The translations under genes and the position numbers were made by a program. A stretch of DNA of 42,588 nucleotides from Nanobdellota archaeon. GTDB taxonomy: Archaea; Nanobdellota; Nanobdellia; Pacearchaeales; GW2011-AR1. A model generated the notes under the pieces. The model did not search any database and was not told the DNA's origin. It saw nothing but the letters and a program-made list of their open reading frames with translations. The DNA is taken from assembly GCA_030641715.1 (NCBI GenBank), contig DAOWGX010000012.1:1-42588 (forward strand). The letters run 5' to 3'. This document shows positions 16,836 through 25,570 of this stretch, one piece after another (position 1 is the stretch's first letter; the number at the start of each line of letters is the position of its first letter).

Positions 16836-18254
16836 ATGACAATAAAAAAATTCTCAAAATCGTTGAATTCGAAACAAGAATCTTACGTGAACCTAGACCT
16901 GCCCAACCCAAAAAACGGAGAATACCTCCTCGCTGTTTTCCACCTCATCCCAAACAACGAACTCAACATTCTCCAAGTTGCATCAGAAGTCGCCGCCGAA
17001 TCCTCAACAGGAACAAACTTCGAAGTCAAAACGGAAACCCCATTTTCGAAAACCCTAAACGCTTTAGTCTACAAAATCGACTTAAAAAAGAATCTAGTCT
17101 GGATTGCATACCCTTGGAGACTTTTCGACCGAGGAGGGAACATTCAAAATATTTTAACGTATCTCGTCGGAAACGTTTTGGGAATGAAACAAATAACAGC
17201 ATTAAAACTTCTTGATGTCTGGTTTCCGTCGGCAATGCTGGAACAGTATGATGGTCCGAGTTATACGTTGGATGATATGAGAAAGTATCTGGATGTTTAT
17301 GATAGACCGATTCTTGGAACTATTGTGAAACCGAAAATGGGGCTCACGTCGGCAGAGTACGCGGAAGTGGCTTACGATTTCTGGGTTGGTGGCGGAGATT
17401 TTGTGAAGAACGACGAGCCTCAGGCGAATCAGGATTTTTGTCCATACGATAAAATGGTGAAACATGTGAAGGAGGCGATGGACAAGGCGGTGAAAAAAAC
17501 GGGGAAGAAAAAGGTTCATTCGTTTAATGTTTCCACTTCGGATTTTGATACGATGATTGAGCGATGCGAGATGATTAGGGACGCTGGTTTTGAATCTGGA
17601 AGTTACGCGTTTTTGATTGATGGGATTACGGCTGGTTGGATGGCGGTGCAGACTCTTCGGAGAAAGTATCCTGATGTGTTTATCCATTTTCACAGAGCTG
17701 CTCACGGAGCGTTTACCCGTCCTGAGAATCCGATTGGTTTTACGGTTTTGGTTCTTTCCAAGTTTGCAAGGTTGGCTGGGACTTCGGGGATTCACACGGG
17801 AACTGCGGGCGTTGGAAAAATGCAGGGAAATCCTGAAGAGGATATTACTTCTGCCAATAATATTTTGAAACTTTTGTCGAAGGGTCATTTTTTCGAACAG
17901 TCCTGGGCGACGGTTCCTGGAGACGACGAGGATGTTTTGAAACTTGTCCACGAGGATGTTGCACGAAAAGTTGTTCTTGAAGACGATGGTTGGAGGGGAA
18001 TGAAAAAATGCTGTCCGATTATTTCAGGAGGACTTAACCCGACGCTGTTGAAACCTTTTATTGACATGATGGGCAATGTTGATTTTATTACGACGATGGG
18101 TGCAGGGTGTCACGCACATCCCCAAGGGACTAAGGCTGGGGCAAAGGCTTTAGTTCAGTCGTGTGATGCTTATGTTAAAAAAATAGACATTAAAAAATAC
18201 GCAAAAACTCATAAAGAATTGGCGGAGGCAATTAGTTTTTTTAAGAAAAAATAG
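16836..18254 (+). CDS. rbcL: Ribulose-bisphosphate carboxylase, form II/III
   Basis: The enzyme carboxylates ribulose-1,5-bisphosphate; in archaea this serves salvage of the ribose of AMP and other nucleosides rather than a Calvin cycle. Catalytic residues are present: E55, K165 and K167 (VKPKMGL), K191 for carbamylation with D193 and E194 (KNDEP), H286/R287, H320, loop-6 K328 (GVGKMQG) and SGG 397-399. Whole-length resemblance, recalled from memory, is to Methanococcoides burtonii RuBisCO, including an insertion near 348-388 like its assembly domain. It is 1 bp upstream of the antiporter gene. No AMP phosphorylase or ribose-1,5-bisphosphate isomerase is in view. Codon use changes sharply near 17215. 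Confidence 0.95.
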   Translation: MTIKKFSKSLNSKQESYVNLDLPNPKNGEYLLAVFHLIPNNELNILQVASEVAAESSTGTNFEVKTETPFSKTLNALVYKIDLKKNLVWIAYPWRLFDRGGNIQNILTYLVGNVLGMKQITALKLLDVWFPSAMLEQYDGPSYTLDDMRKYLDVYDRPILGTIVKPKMGLTSAEYAEVAYDFWVGGGDFVKNDEPQANQDFCPYDKMVKHVKEAMDKAVKKTGKKKVHSFNVSTSDFDTMIERCEMIRDAGFESGSYAFLIDGITAGWMAVQTLRRKYPDVFIHFHRAAHGAFTRPENPIGFTVLVLSKFARLAGTSGIHTGTAGVGKMQGNPEEDITSANNILKLLSKGHFFEQSWATVPGDDEDVLKLVHEDVARKVVLEDDGWRGMKKCCPIISGGLNPTLLKPFIDMMGNVDFITTMGAGCHAHPQGTKAGAKALVQSCDAYVKKIDIKKYAKTHKELAEAISFFKKK

Positions 18255-18255
18255 G

Positions 18256-19962
18256 ATGGAAGTATTCATAGAATTAAGCATCATCCTCGGAATAACAGTT
18301 TTAGTTGCAGGAATAACAAGATTGTTAAAACAGCCTCTGATAATAGGGTATATTCTTACAGGAATAATTGTTAGCCCTTATTTTTTAAATATTGTTAATT
18401 CTACCGAAACGATAAAAGTGTTCTCACAGATAGGTGTTGCGTTGTTGCTTTTTATTATCGGTTTGAGTCTGAGTCCGAAGGTTATTAAGGAAGTTGGGAA
18501 GGTTTCGTTGGTTACGGGGATAGGTCAGATTATTTTTACGTCGCTGATTGGATTTTTTATAAGTAGGGCGTTGGGTTTTACGATGATTGTTTCGTTTTAT
18601 ATTGCTATTGCTCTAACATTTAGTAGTACGATTATAATTATGAAATTGTTGTCGGATAAGAAGGACACGGAAAAATTGTACGGAAAAATTTCGATTGGTT
18701 TTTTACTGGTCCAGGATATTTTTGTGATAGTCCTCTTGATGGTGATCTCTTCTTTTTCGGGTAATCTGAGTATGGAGAATATATCTCTTGGGACGATTAT
18801 GATTGGAGTTTTATTAATTGCAGGATTTGTTTTAGTAAGCATTTATATTTTACCTCATCTCTCGAAGTTTTTTGCTAAGTCGCAGGAGTTTTTGTTCTTG
18901 TTCTCGATTGGGTGGGGTCTGGGGCTGGCGGCATTGTTTTATTACTTGGGATTTTCTATGGAGATTGGAGCTTTGATTGCGGGGGTCGCTCTTTCCGTTT
19001 CGCCTTATAATTACGAGATTAGCTCGAAGATGAGACCTTTGAGAGATTTTTTCATAATCCTCTTTTTCATACTTCTCGGATCGCAAATGGTTTTTGGAAA
19101 CATAAGTCACCTTATCGTTCCTGCTGTTATCTTCTCGTTGTTCATTCTTATTGGGAATCCTCTTATTGTGATGATTTTAATGGGAATTTTAGGATACAAG
19201 AAGAAAGTAGGTTTTCAGGCAGGTTTTACTGTAGCCCAGATAAGTGAATTCTCTCTGATACTTATAACATTGGGAGTTAGTGCTGGACATTTGACGGGAG
19301 AGATTCTGTCACTTGTTACGATTATTGGATTGATAACTATCTCGGGTTCTACATATCTCATAACTTATTCGGATAAAATCTATCCTTATCTGTCTAGATA
19401 TTTGTCGATATTTGAAAGGGAAAAACTTAGGGATGATGTTCCGGAATCGAAAGGTTACGACCTGATTTTATTTGGATACAACCGAATTGGTTACGACCTT
19501 CTGAAATCTTTTAAAAAATTGAAGAAGAGGTTCTTAGTTGTGGATTATAATCCTGAAACGAATTCTGAATTGTCTAATGGGGGAATCGAGTGTATTTATG
19601 GGGATGTGGATGACGAGGAGTTTTTGAATGGGTTAAATTTGACGGAAACTAAACTGGTTGTCTCGACGATACCAGAGTTTGAAACGAATATGTTGTTGGT
19701 CAGTAAGATTAGGCAAATAAACAAGGATGCGATTGTCATAGTTATCTCCCATAATATCGAGGAGGCGAACGAATTATATAAAATTGGGGCGACTTATGTT
19801 CTCATGCCTCATTTCTTGGGGGGGAGTCACGCCTCGATGATGATTGAGGAGTACAAATTAGATGTTGACAAATTTTTGAAAGAAAGAAGGAAGCATATTA
19901 AATATCTTAAAACTAGGAAAAGGTTGGGATACGAACATCCCAAGGCAGAAAAGCATAGGTAA
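18256..19962 (+). CDS. Kef-type cation/proton antiporter with TrkA-N domain
   Basis: Residues 1-385 hold about 12 membrane helices of the CPA2 (Kef, Na+/H+ exchanger) family, with the conserved GALIAGVALS segment. Residues about 398-540 form a cytoplasmic Rossmann-type TrkA-N/RCK domain (LFGYNRIGYDLL, then a glycine-rich nucleotide site), which gates such carriers in response to nucleotide. The start ATG is 1 bp after the RuBisCO stop, so the two are probably co-transcribed. The likely role is K+ or Na+ exchange against protons at the cell membrane. The ion specificity cannot be read from the sequence. Confidence 0.9.
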   Translation: MEVFIELSIILGITVLVAGITRLLKQPLIIGYILTGIIVSPYFLNIVNSTETIKVFSQIGVALLLFIIGLSLSPKVIKEVGKVSLVTGIGQIIFTSLIGFFISRALGFTMIVSFYIAIALTFSSTIIIMKLLSDKKDTEKLYGKISIGFLLVQDIFVIVLLMVISSFSGNLSMENISLGTIMIGVLLIAGFVLVSIYILPHLSKFFAKSQEFLFLFSIGWGLGLAALFYYLGFSMEIGALIAGVALSVSPYNYEISSKMRPLRDFFIILFFILLGSQMVFGNISHLIVPAVIFSLFILIGNPLIVMILMGILGYKKKVGFQAGFTVAQISEFSLILITLGVSAGHLTGEILSLVTIIGLITISGSTYLITYSDKIYPYLSRYLSIFEREKLRDDVPESKGYDLILFGYNRIGYDLLKSFKKLKKRFLVVDYNPETNSELSNGGIECIYGDVDDEEFLNGLNLTETKLVVSTIPEFETNMLLVSKIRQINKDAIVIVISHNIEEANELYKIGATYVLMPHFLGGSHASMMIEEYKLDVDKFLKERRKHIKYLKTRKRLGYEHPKAEKHR

Positions 19963-19989
19963 TTTAAACGGTGAAACGATATATTGATT

Positions 19990-22599
19990 ATGAAAAACTT
20001 AAAAGGGTTGACAGAAAAAGAGGTAAGGAAAAAACTAAGCGAGTATGGACCTAATGAACTGAAAGAGATTCTTCATCTTTCCCCAATTAGGATTCTTTTG
20101 AGGCAAGTTAAAAATAATTTTGTTGTCTACCTATTATTGGTGGCGATGCTGATTTCTTTTTTCGTTGGGAAATCTGTTACCGCATATACTATTTTGGTAG
20201 TTATAATCGTCGTGATAAGTGTGGGATTTTTTCAGGAATACAAGGCTGAAAAAGCGATATCTGCTCTGAAAAAAATGATCATGCCTATATCAATCGTTAT
20301 AAGGGATGGCAAAGAAATTGAAGTTCCGTCGAAAGAAATTGTTCCGGGAGATATCATTATTTTAAGAACTGGAGAAAAAATTCCTGCGGATTGTTTGATT
20401 TTGGAAGCGAAAGAATTGAGAGTTAACGAGGCTGTTCTAACTGGTGAAGCTCAGGAAGTTAAAAAATTTGAAACAAAAAATGAGAAAGATTACAAAAAAG
20501 AGAACCAGATTTTTATGGGAACTCTTATTGTTAATGGAAGATGTGTGGCGAAGGTTTTGCATACTGGAATGAATAGTGAGTTTGGAAAGATAGCCGGGAT
20601 GATTTCTACTGCTGAAAAAGAACTGCCTTTGCAAGAAAAAGTAAATAAGATAACGAAGTATATGGTTTATTTGGCACTAACCGTTTCCCTCTTAACTGGA
20701 TTCGTCATGTTGGTAAGGAATTCTCCCCTTTCTTACGAACTATTTATTGATGTTTTAATCGTAGTAATTGCCTTGTCTGTTTCCGCATTTCCCGAGGGGT
20801 TCCCTGTCGTTTTGATGACAACTTTAGCTTCGGGAGCTTATAGAATGGCTCAGGAGAATGCGATAGTTAATAGGATGTCGATTATTGAAACTCTTGGAGA
20901 AACCACAGTTATTTGTTCGGATAAGACTGGAACTATAACGACTGGAGAGATGACTGCAAGAAAGATATTCTGTGACAATAGAATCTTTGAAGTTTCTGGA
21001 GCTGGATATGAGGCAACCGGAGATTTTTTATATAATGAAGAAAAGATTGATGTTAAAAAAAATAGTTCATTAAACCTTCTTTTGAAAGCTGGAACATTGT
21101 GTAATGATTCGAAAATTAAGAGAAAGGGAACTGATAATGAATATTCTTTAAGGGGAACTCCTACGGAAGGGGCATTGCTAATTGCTTCTGCAAAGGCTGG
21201 AATTTTTACAGAGGATTTGAATTTTATGAGAAAGGGGGAGATTCCTTTTAATTCTGAAAGAAAGATTATGTCTGTTAAAATTAAGGAAAAAGACGGAGTC
21301 TATGTGTATGCAAAAGGTGCTCTCGAAATTTTGTTGGAAAATTGCAAGTTTATTCAAAGGGATGGAGGGGTTTTTACGCTTCGGGAGAAGGATAAAAAAC
21401 TGATAATCAAGACGTATCAAGAGTTAACTTCGAAGTCTTTGAGGACGCTGGCACTTGCTTATAAGGAATCGAATTCTAAGGGCTTGTCTGAAAAAGAACT
21501 TATTTTTTTGGGGTTGGTGGGGATGGAAGACCCTCCTAGGGAAGAGGTAAAGGATTCTATAAAGCTCTGTTATGCTGCGGGAGTAAATGTGAAAATGATT
21601 ACAGGGGATAATAAGGAAACGGCGATGGCTATTGCGAAACAAATAGACCTTAGGAAGGGGGGGATTGTCGAGGGGAAGGAAATCGATAGGTTTAGTGACG
21701 ATGATTTGGTTAGGGTTGTTAAGACTGCGGTTATTTTTGCGAGGGTTCGTCCGGAGCATAAGTTGAGAATTGTTAAGGCGCTGAAACAGAACGGGGAAAT
21801 TGTGACGATGACTGGCGACGGCGTGAATGATGCTCCTGCATTAAAGGAAGCACATATCGGCGTCGCTATGGGTATCGGGGGGACGGATGTGACGAGGGAG
21901 GTGGCAGATCTGACATTAAAGGATAATAATTTTTCTACGATAGTTTCTGCAATTAAAGAGGGGAGAACGATTTTTAACAACATCCAAAAGTTTGTTACTT
22001 ACCAGCTTTCCTGCAACTATGCCGAACTTCTTGTCGTCTTTTTAGGTATCTTATTGGGATTGCCTTTGCCCTTACTGGCATTACAAATTTTATTTATGAA
22101 TCTTGTCACAGATAATCTCCCTGCAATTACTCTAGGGTTTAATCCGTCGTCAACGGATGTTATGGAAACAAAACCTCGAAAGAAATCTGAAATTTTAGAT
22201 AAAAAACTTATTACCTTAATTTTAATTGCGGGAACTATAATGGGTCTTGCCGCCCTTGGAGTCTTTTACTTTGTCCTCAATGTTTTGAATCAAGAACTTG
22301 TGATAGCGAGGACGACGGCTTTGGTAACTCTTATATTTTTTGAGATAGCGAACGCTTTTAATTTCAGGTCTTTTAGAAAAAGAGTTTTGAATCGTTCTCC
22401 TTTTACAAATAAGCCTTTGATTTACGCATCGGTTATTTCGATATTGGCTACCTTGCTTATTATCTATTCTCCATTAAACAAGGTATTCGAAACTGCTCCA
22501 ATAGGTTTGTTTAATTTCTTGTTAGCTTTTGTGGCCTCGTTGTCGATAATTCTTGTTTTCGATGTTTTGAAGGTTAGACGGGGGGATTTGAATCGATGA
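19990..22599 (+). CDS. P2-type cation-transporting ATPase
   Basis: An 869-residue pump with N-terminal cation ATPase domain, actuator motif LTGEA (in place of TGES), transmembrane motif FPEGFPV, phosphorylation motif DKTGT (Asp about 311) and hinge GDGVNDAP. The sixth-helix motif NLVTDNLPA resembles Ca2+ pumps of the SERCA/PMR1 type, though N replaces the usual G, so specificity may be Ca2+ or another cation. I set the start at ATG 19990 because TTTAAAC (19965-19971) lies 25 bp before it; an in-frame TTG two codons earlier is less likely. It follows the antiporter by 27 bp. Confidence 0.92.
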   Translation: MKNLKGLTEKEVRKKLSEYGPNELKEILHLSPIRILLRQVKNNFVVYLLLVAMLISFFVGKSVTAYTILVVIIVVISVGFFQEYKAEKAISALKKMIMPISIVIRDGKEIEVPSKEIVPGDIIILRTGEKIPADCLILEAKELRVNEAVLTGEAQEVKKFETKNEKDYKKENQIFMGTLIVNGRCVAKVLHTGMNSEFGKIAGMISTAEKELPLQEKVNKITKYMVYLALTVSLLTGFVMLVRNSPLSYELFIDVLIVVIALSVSAFPEGFPVVLMTTLASGAYRMAQENAIVNRMSIIETLGETTVICSDKTGTITTGEMTARKIFCDNRIFEVSGAGYEATGDFLYNEEKIDVKKNSSLNLLLKAGTLCNDSKIKRKGTDNEYSLRGTPTEGALLIASAKAGIFTEDLNFMRKGEIPFNSERKIMSVKIKEKDGVYVYAKGALEILLENCKFIQRDGGVFTLREKDKKLIIKTYQELTSKSLRTLALAYKESNSKGLSEKELIFLGLVGMEDPPREEVKDSIKLCYAAGVNVKMITGDNKETAMAIAKQIDLRKGGIVEGKEIDRFSDDDLVRVVKTAVIFARVRPEHKLRIVKALKQNGEIVTMTGDGVNDAPALKEAHIGVAMGIGGTDVTREVADLTLKDNNFSTIVSAIKEGRTIFNNIQKFVTYQLSCNYAELLVVFLGILLGLPLPLLALQILFMNLVTDNLPAITLGFNPSSTDVMETKPRKKSEILDKKLITLILIAGTIMGLAALGVFYFVLNVLNQELVIARTTALVTLIFFEIANAFNFRSFRKRVLNRSPFTNKPLIYASVISILATLLIIYSPLNKVFETAPIGLFNFLLAFVASLSIILVFDVLKVRRGDLNR

Positions 22600-22713
22600 G
22601 ATGTTGCAGGGTTTTATGCTAACAATAACCTTAAAAACCCTTATTCCATAAAATTATGTAAAGTGAAACTAAGAACAGACCATGAGAATTCTATTAAAAT
22701 TATTAAATAACAC

Positions 22714-22719
22714 GGGAGG
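22714..22719 (+). promoter_or_regulatory. Strong Shine-Dalgarno site of RRM gene
   Basis: GGGAGG lies 5 nt before the ATG at 22725. The leader is unusual: a 20-codon frame (ATG 22682 to TAA 22744) overlaps the RRM start in another frame and could act as an upstream reading frame. Confidence 0.6.
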
Positions 22720-22724
22720 AAATA

Positions 22725-23084
22725 ATGAAATTATATGTAGGTAATTTACCTTGGTCTATTGATGATGGCGGTTTGAAGGAACTTTTCGCAGCTTATACTG
22801 TTGAGGAAGCAAGTCTTATCAAAGATAGATATTCAGGTAGATCTAAAGGTTTTGGTTTTGTGACAATCGCAGATGACGAATCGGCTAATAAGGCTATTTC
22901 GGAAATGAACGAGAAAGAAATCGAAGGGCGAAAGTTGACTGTTAGTGAAGCTCGACCAATGGTTCCGCGAGATGGCGGTTCACAAGCTGGATCTAGTGAA
23001 TCGAGTGAAGCACCAGTTGCTGACTCGGGAGCTATTAATGAAGCTGTTGAAGAAGACAGCGAATCGGAAGCAAGTGCTGAATAA
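22725..23084 (+). CDS. RRM-type RNA-binding protein
   Basis: Residues 1-78 form one RNA recognition motif with RNP2 (LYVGNL, 3-8) and RNP1 (KGFGFVTI, 41-48), including the aromatic residues that stack on RNA bases. The tail (80-119) is acidic and Ser-rich, with no Gly-rich stretch. The size matches the small single-RRM proteins of cyanobacteria and plants, where they act as RNA chaperones. RRM proteins are uncommon in archaea. It has its own strong ribosome binding site, a leader of several tens of bases and a terminator, so it is a single-gene unit. Confidence 0.93.
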   Translation: MKLYVGNLPWSIDDGGLKELFAAYTVEEASLIKDRYSGRSKGFGFVTIADDESANKAISEMNEKEIEGRKLTVSEARPMVPRDGGSQAGSSESSEAPVADSGAINEAVEEDSESEASAE

Positions 23085-23086
23085 AT

Positions 23087-23122
23087 CTAGATAGTATCTA
23101 GTAAATTTTTATTTTTTATTTT
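23087..23122 (+). terminator. Hairpin terminator after RRM gene
   Basis: CTAGAT and ATCTAG pair around an AGT loop (23087-23101), followed by a T-rich run (23106-23122). It resembles a bacterial intrinsic terminator and sits 2 bp after the stop codon. Confidence 0.65.
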
Positions 23123-23198
23123 GGGATTTTTAGTAAGGGATTTTATTAGTATAATCTATTCAACAAATACTTATAAATCAAGTAGATGAATAAATCTT

Positions 23199-23747
23199 AT
23201 GCATGAAACGATTAGAGGTAGGTTAGGTATTAATGATAATCAAAAAAAATTGGTTGATATTGTTAATACTCAGAAACAATTTTCTAAGATTTTTGATCCT
23301 TTAGTTAACAAAAAGATAGTGCTTGCATATGATTCTATATTATCAGATTCTGGAGAAATAATTAGGGGATATTTTAGAGGAGGACCTTTTAAGAAAATTG
23401 AATTTTATGTCACTAAACAAAATCCTAATGGATTTGATGGGCTTATTTGGTTTTCTAGTGGGGGTTATGCAATTGGATTAGATAAAATTTATGATGTCGA
23501 GGTTATCGATGAGAGTGACAAGGAAGATCTGAGCAACTTGGCAGATAATGATTTGAAGATATTCAGATTTGAAGCAAATGCAGGTTCTGAAGAAGAAAAA
23601 GCTCATGTGATTCATAAAGATGTATTTTCAGCTTATAACTCATTATTGGAACGTGGACAGATTAGATCGCGTGAACAAGTTCTAAAAGAAGTTAGTAGAA
23701 TTACTCCAGGATTTTCTATCTATGAATACGCAAGTCATAGAGAATAA
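23199..23747 (+). CDS. Hypothetical soluble protein
   Basis: A 182-residue protein without membrane segments or known motif. Residues 38-100 look beta-rich (KKIVLAYDSIL, GYFRGG, KKIEFYVTK, GLIWFSSGGYAIG), resembling a small barrel or Sm-like fold, with a charged helical C-terminus (125-175). TTATAAAT (23171-23178) lies about 28 bp before the ATG. It stands alone between the RRM gene and a tiny membrane protein. AT-rich codons. The function is unknown. Confidence 0.55.
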   Translation: MHETIRGRLGINDNQKKLVDIVNTQKQFSKIFDPLVNKKIVLAYDSILSDSGEIIRGYFRGGPFKKIEFYVTKQNPNGFDGLIWFSSGGYAIGLDKIYDVEVIDESDKEDLSNLADNDLKIFRFEANAGSEEEKAHVIHKDVFSAYNSLLERGQIRSREQVLKEVSRITPGFSIYEYASHRE

Positions 23748-23791
23748 ATATTTATCGATAGCTTTTTATAGTAATTTTTGTTAAGTACGTT

Positions 23792-24034
23792 ATGGTGAAA
23801 AAGGGGAAACCTGATATTAATATTCAAGTTAGAAATCTTGATAAAATTTGTGCTGAGGAAAAAAGGAGTAGATGTTGTTTTTCTCATGAGGGGCATTTCT
23901 GGATTTTCGGTTCGGCACTTGCGATGATTCTTTCTTATGAGAGAAGTGCGTCAATTCTTTGGGCAATCCTTCACGGGATTTTTAGCTGGTTCTATATTTT
24001 ATTTAGGGCTATGCAGATTTGGGGCTGGTTTTAG
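23792..24034 (+). CDS. Small membrane protein (80 aa)
   Basis: The first 33 residues are charged and contain three cysteines. Residues about 35-78 form one or two membrane helices rich in Trp and Phe (WIFGSALAMILS, then ILWAILHGIFSWFYILF). A TTTATAG box (23765-23771) is about 27 bp before the start. The gene ends 1 bp before the convergent nuclease gene. Similar Trp-rich small membrane proteins occur at 24996 and 25235. No family was recognised. Confidence 0.5.
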   Translation: MVKKGKPDINIQVRNLDKICAEEKRSRCCFSHEGHFWIFGSALAMILSYERSASILWAILHGIFSWFYILFRAMQIWGWF

Positions 24035-24035
24035 G

Positions 24036-24950
24036 TTACTCTTTGTCCCAACCTTCCAAACAAATTTTCCTAAAATTACATCTTGCGCAATAGTAGCCTT
24101 CTTTTTTCTCGAAGTCTTCTTCTTTCGCGATGTTCTCGTCGACGTTTTCTAATAAGTTTTTCATTTCTCGGATGCTCGTTCGGATGTAGTCTTTTATCTC
24201 GTCTAGTTTTTCTACGTTGATTTCGAAGACGTCTTGTTTGTCGAGGGTGATGTTGAAGATTCGTGCTTCAATGTTTTCGGGGGAGATGTTGAATTTCTGC
24301 GCGATGTATAACGCGTAGCAGGTTAGTTGTAAATCGCAATCTGCTAGTCTTTCTTTCCCAGTTTTCCAATCGTAAAGGATTATCTTTCCTTCTTTTTTCA
24401 TCGCGAAATCTATACTTAGGTAGACTTTGTTGCCTTCAAAATCGAACGATAAAAAATCTTCCAAGGTAATCCAGTCTTCGAGGGGGGTTCTTCTAATTTC
24501 CATGAAGATGTCCGAGTTGAAGAAATTTGTTAAGCACGACTCTGCTTTTTTGAATAGGTCTGCTTTTTCCTCGTCGTTGATTTTGATTCCGTATTCGTCT
24601 TCGAAGAATTTGTGTGCTTTACTGCTGAACCCGGTGTATTCTTTTAAGGAGGATTGTATAAAGTCGGCGTTGAATTTTTTCCTTAGGATTGCAATCGCGT
24701 GACTTAGTGTAATTTTATTTCCTAGTCTAAATTGCTTGAGAACGTATTCTATCACTTCATGGACTATCTGCCCAATCCAAATTTCTTTCGTGCTTAATTT
24801 TTTTAGGTAGTAGATTCGTTTGGTTCGGTCTTTTTCTGCGGCGATCCACCCATCCCAGAATCCGTAGTGGTTGAAAAAATATTTTCGGGGGCATTCTTTG
24901 AAGGCGTTGTCTCTTGATTTTGACCACGAGAATTCGTTTTTGAAGACCAT
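24036..24950 (-). CDS. RecB/Cas4-like PD-(D/E)XK nuclease with four cysteines
   Basis: Nuclease motifs in order: H64 (IVHEVIEYVL), D181 (SIDFAMKK), D194-x-K196 (YDWKTGK), and Q208/Y212. One N-terminal cysteine (C20 in ECPRKYFF) and three C-terminal ones (C288, C291, C297) match the iron-sulfur cluster layout of Cas4 and AddB. It is likely a single-strand DNA exonuclease of the PDDEXK_1 family, working in repair. No cas genes or CRISPR repeats are nearby, so a Cas4 role is not supported. The length of 304 exceeds a typical Cas4 (about 200). The promoter lies 29 bp before the start. Confidence 0.85.
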   Translation of the reverse strand: MVFKNEFSWSKSRDNAFKECPRKYFFNHYGFWDGWIAAEKDRTKRIYYLKKLSTKEIWIGQIVHEVIEYVLKQFRLGNKITLSHAIAILRKKFNADFIQSSLKEYTGFSSKAHKFFEDEYGIKINDEEKADLFKKAESCLTNFFNSDIFMEIRRTPLEDWITLEDFLSFDFEGNKVYLSIDFAMKKEGKIILYDWKTGKERLADCDLQLTCYALYIAQKFNISPENIEARIFNITLDKQDVFEINVEKLDEIKDYIRTSIREMKNLLENVDENIAKEEDFEKKEGYYCARCNFRKICLEGWDKE

Positions 24951-24995
24951 GTCTCTATGAAGTGATTTGAACTTATAATACTTTCTAAGTCTGCG

Positions 24996-25202
24996 TTACT
25001 TTTTTAGATAAACTCTGTAAAAGGGTCTGATGGCGAAGACTAGGGATGCTGTTAGGAAATACCAAGGGTTTACGGAATGCACCAAGGCCATTGCGGTGGG
25101 CCAGATTGTTATCACGAATAAGACGAAAGTGGCGACGGACCATTTGATTAATCCGATGTCTAAGACATTAAGATTCTTTATCTTTTTTTCAAAATACTTC
25201 AT
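24996..25202 (-). CDS. Small membrane protein with two helices (68 aa)
   Basis: A basic N-terminus is followed by two membrane helices (about 16-40 and 46-62), with a basic end. It has one of the best ribosome binding sites in the window, AAGGAGGTG, 5 nt before the ATG, which supports the gene. It lies between the nuclease and another tiny membrane protein on the same strand, 32 bp downstream of the latter, so the two small genes may be one transcript. No function is known. Confidence 0.6.
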   Translation of the reverse strand: MKYFEKKIKNLNVLDIGLIKWSVATFVLFVITIWPTAMALVHSVNPWYFLTASLVFAIRPFYRVYLKK

Positions 25203-25234
25203 GTTTCACCTCCTTTGTTGTTGATACGGGAACT

Positions 25235-25426
25235 CTAAGCTCCTAAAAACTTGAGTGTGTCGAAGACCAGAAACGCGGGCCAGACTAGTGCTTTTAGGAA
25301 TCCGAATACTCCGTCCCAGAATCCGGTTGCGGTGGATATGTGGTAGACTGTTGCTCCGACGAATCCGAGTCCGTATACGGCTCCTCCACAGGCTCCGTGG
25401 TTTCTTTTGGTGTTGGTTTTTGTCAT
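25235..25426 (-). CDS. Conserved small membrane protein (63 aa)
   Basis: The sequence has the layout of a small family common in uncultured bacteria and archaea: a charged start, GGAVYGLGFVGA (a Gly-rich helix), then FWDGVFGFLKALVWPAFLV (a second helix). I recall near-identical phrases from genome annotations of small-genome lineages, where the function is unknown. A TATA-like box (25446-25456) lies 29 bp before the ATG. It probably resides in the cell membrane as a two-helix hairpin. Confidence 0.65.
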   Translation of the reverse strand: MTKTNTKRNHGACGGAVYGLGFVGATVYHISTATGFWDGVFGFLKALVWPAFLVFDTLKFLGA

Positions 25427-25495
25427 GGTTTTTTTAGGGGAAGGAGGTTTTTATAGTTTGTGGGGGGATTTTGGGAGGGTAAAGATTTATAAGGA

Positions 25496-25511
25496 TATAT
25501 CATTTGATATA
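25496..25511. promoter_or_regulatory. Operator-like inverted repeat of toxin-antitoxin operon
   Basis: TATATCA and TGATATA form perfect 7-bp arms around TT. The repeat lies between a TTTATAAG box (25486-25493) and the predicted transcription start near 25515, so a bound repressor would block initiation. Autoregulation is usual for such operons. Confidence 0.6.
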
Positions 25512-25570
25512 ACTAAGATGGTTATGAAAGGTTGTGCCCTGGAAGATTGTGGGAATGGAGAGTGAGATTA

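Noticed and set aside
24036-24950. Cas4 of a CRISPR system
   Set aside because: The protein has Cas4-like cysteines and nuclease motifs but is about 100 residues longer, and no CRISPR repeats or other cas genes occur in the window.
25532-25570. Upstream TTG start for the antitoxin gene
   Set aside because: It adds a Trp/Arg-rich stretch over a likely leader region; the ATG at 25571 has a ribosome binding site.
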